Source: JBDKJS01 sp039806065
Lineage (GTDB): Bacteria; Bacteroidota; Bacteroidia; AKYH767-A; 2013-40CM-41-45
NCBI GenBank assembly: GCA_039806065.1
Contig: JBDKJS010000105.1
Location: forward strand, 1-6,851
DNA: 6,851 bases
Reading direction: 5' to 3'
Part shown: positions 6,043 through 6,851 of the stretch, one piece after another
How positions within the stretch are numbered: the first letter of the stretch is position 1
How the letters are laid out: each line of letters begins with the position of its first letter
Program-made: the position numbers and the translations under genes
The notes under the pieces: model-generated
What the model was told of the DNA's origin: nothing
Database searches by the model: none
What the model saw: the letters and a program-made list of their open reading frames with translations, nothing else

Positions 6043-6045
6043 CAA

Positions 6046-6540
6046 ATGGATTTAAAAGTTAATTTTGACCTAATTTCAGATCACCACCCAATGAAATTAG
6101 AAGAAGAAATAGCGCAGAAAAAATTCCGCTCCAATAAGCATAAGTTATCCGTTAATTTAATTTATACTTATAATTGGCTCAATTCTTTTTATCAAAAGGT
6201 TTTTAAAGATTACCACATCACCCCCCAACAGTTCAATTTGTTGCGCATTCTCAGAGGCCAACACCCCAACTGCTGTACCATTAAATTGTTAAAGGATAGG
6301 ATGCTTGATAAAATGAGTGATGCTTCACGGATCGTTGAAAAGTTAGTTGCCAAACAATTGGTTGAGCGATATACCGATGAACAAGACAGGCGCAAGTGTA
6401 AGGTACACATCACAGAAAAGGGGCTAGAATTATTAGCAGCAATAGACAAGCGAGAACCAGAATTTTATAATTTTTTTAGCGCCATTACCGAAGAGGAAGC
6501 CGCTACCATCAATGCCCTGCTCGATAAACTCAGAGACTGA
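6046..6540 (+). CDS. MarR-family transcriptional regulator
   Basis: This is a 164-residue winged-helix repressor of normal MarR length. The N-terminal dimerisation helix spans about 32-55. ITPQQFNLLRILRGQHP (58-74) leads into the DNA-binding domain. LLKDRMLDKMSDASRIVEKL (81-100) is the recognition helix region, and the wing carries the family's D-x-x-D-R-R signature in TDEQDRRKCKVHIT (110-123). The C-terminal helix closes the dimer interface. Adjacent C76-C77 and C118 could sense oxidants, but this is conjecture. I kept the ATG at 6046 because GGAG lies nine bases upstream; an in-frame ATG at 6091 is the alternative and would lose 15 poorly conserved residues. It follows the pirin gene by 39 bases, and its likely target is the palindrome pair before the yceI-like gene. 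Confidence 0.94.
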   Translation: MDLKVNFDLISDHHPMKLEEEIAQKKFRSNKHKLSVNLIYTYNWLNSFYQKVFKDYHITPQQFNLLRILRGQHPNCCTIKLLKDRMLDKMSDASRIVEKLVAKQLVERYTDEQDRRKCKVHITEKGLELLAAIDKREPEFYNFFSAITEEEAATINALLDKLRD

Positions 6541-6601
6541 GATTGAGCCATTATGAATAGCCATTTAGGCGTCTAATTGAACTTTGCCTGATGGTAAAAT
6601 C

Positions 6602-6650
6602 AACATTAGGCAATAATAGTTTATAACTACTGGTAATGTTCCTTTTTTTT
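6602..6650 (+). terminator. Candidate intrinsic terminator of the six-gene run
   Basis: AACATTA (6602-6608) pairs with TAATGTT (6634-6640), with a small inner TAGT/ACTA stem around 6618-6629. The stem is followed by CC and eight T (6643-6650). It lies about 60 bases after the marR-like stop. The stem is AT-rich and the loop partly open, so efficiency may be modest. An overlapping alternative stem exists: GCCTGATG (6586-6593) with CATTAGGC (6604-6611). Confidence 0.5.
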
Positions 6651-6670
6651 AAGGTATTCCTGAATTTAGA

Positions 6671-6820
6671 AAATTAGCTTTATCTTTTGCTTCTTTAAAC
6701 GAACAACGGAAGACTGCCCTAGTTATAAACACCTTGTTTATATTTAAAGAGCATCAAGGTGTTTATAACTAGGGCAGTCTTCCGTAGTTCGTTTAAAGAA
6801 GCAAAAGATAAAGCTAATTT
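6671..6820. repeat. 66-bp near-perfect inverted repeat with 18-nt loop
   Basis: The left arm (6671-6736) and right arm (6755-6820) are reverse complements over 66 positions, with one mismatch: A at 6705 faces A at 6786. The 18-nt loop spans 6737-6754. Neither arm extends further. A stem this long far exceeds any terminator need and could extrude as a cruciform, or mark the boundary of a mobile or multi-copy repeat. The arms hold no reading frame worth noting. Confidence 0.85.
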
Positions 6821-6851
6821 AAACGAACAACGGAAGACTGCCCTAGTTATA
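6818..6851 (+). repeat. Third, direct copy of part of the repeat, cut by the window edge
   Basis: Positions 6818-6851 are identical over 34 bases to 6694-6727 in the left arm, including the A at the position where the right arm differs. The copy starts in the middle of the arm, directly after the right arm ends, with only TTT shared at the junction. It runs to the final base of the window, so its true length is unknown. Confidence 0.85.

Larger units (their letters stand above)
6541..6851. other. Gene-free tail after the marR-like gene
   Basis: These 311 bases contain no plausible protein-coding frame. They hold a likely terminator region (6586-6650), then a long inverted repeat (6671-6820) and a partial third copy at the window edge (6818-6851). 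The sequence stops inside the repeat, so the nature of what follows cannot be seen. Confidence 0.7.

Noticed and set aside
6671..6851. Integron attC site or CRISPR repeats
   Set aside because: The stem is far too regular and lacks the attC core sites and extrahelical bases. The repeats are inverted and irregularly placed rather than evenly spaced direct repeats with unique spacers.

Overview
The window looks like a chromosomal segment from a member of the Bacteroidota, most likely a Chitinophagaceae-type bacterium. The evidence is the AT-rich intergenic DNA, start codons that mostly lack a Shine-Dalgarno sequence and follow A-rich leaders, and two good matches to the Bacteroidota promoter (TTG, about 20 nt, TAnnTTTG). 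The protein sequences also have the flavour of that phylum. No tRNA, rRNA, CRISPR array or transposase gene is visible.

Layout. Positions 1-524 carry no credible gene and are packed with dyad symmetries: two related hairpins, a nested palindromic block, and a GC-rich dyad island. On the minus strand, 525-2066 encodes the carboxyltransferase subunit of a propionyl-CoA/methylmalonyl-CoA type enzyme. Divergent from it is trpS (2231-3229), whose best promoter match sits so close to the ATG that its mRNA may be leaderless.

From 3334 to 6540 six genes run in the same direction: a secreted YceI-family lipocalin-like protein, a small protein resembling muconolactone isomerase, a 67-residue CDGSH [2Fe-2S] protein, an FMN nitroreductase, a pirin-type bicupin and a MarR-family repressor. 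The first promoter of this run contains two identical 12-bp palindromes (ATGTTGCAACAT), one over the -33 element and one abutting the -7 element. This is what a dimeric repressor's operator looks like, and the MarR protein at the far end is the obvious candidate to bind it. I read the cluster as a locally regulated redox/electrophile or quinone stress module. A hairpin after the yceI-like gene may act as a partial terminator, so that gene may be made in excess of the rest.

The last 311 bases hold a possible terminator for the run, then a 66-bp inverted repeat (one mismatch, 18-nt loop) followed directly by a third, direct copy of part of the repeat that runs off the window edge. The strongest candidates for something undescribed are the palindrome pair with its downstream gene set and this terminal repeat array.
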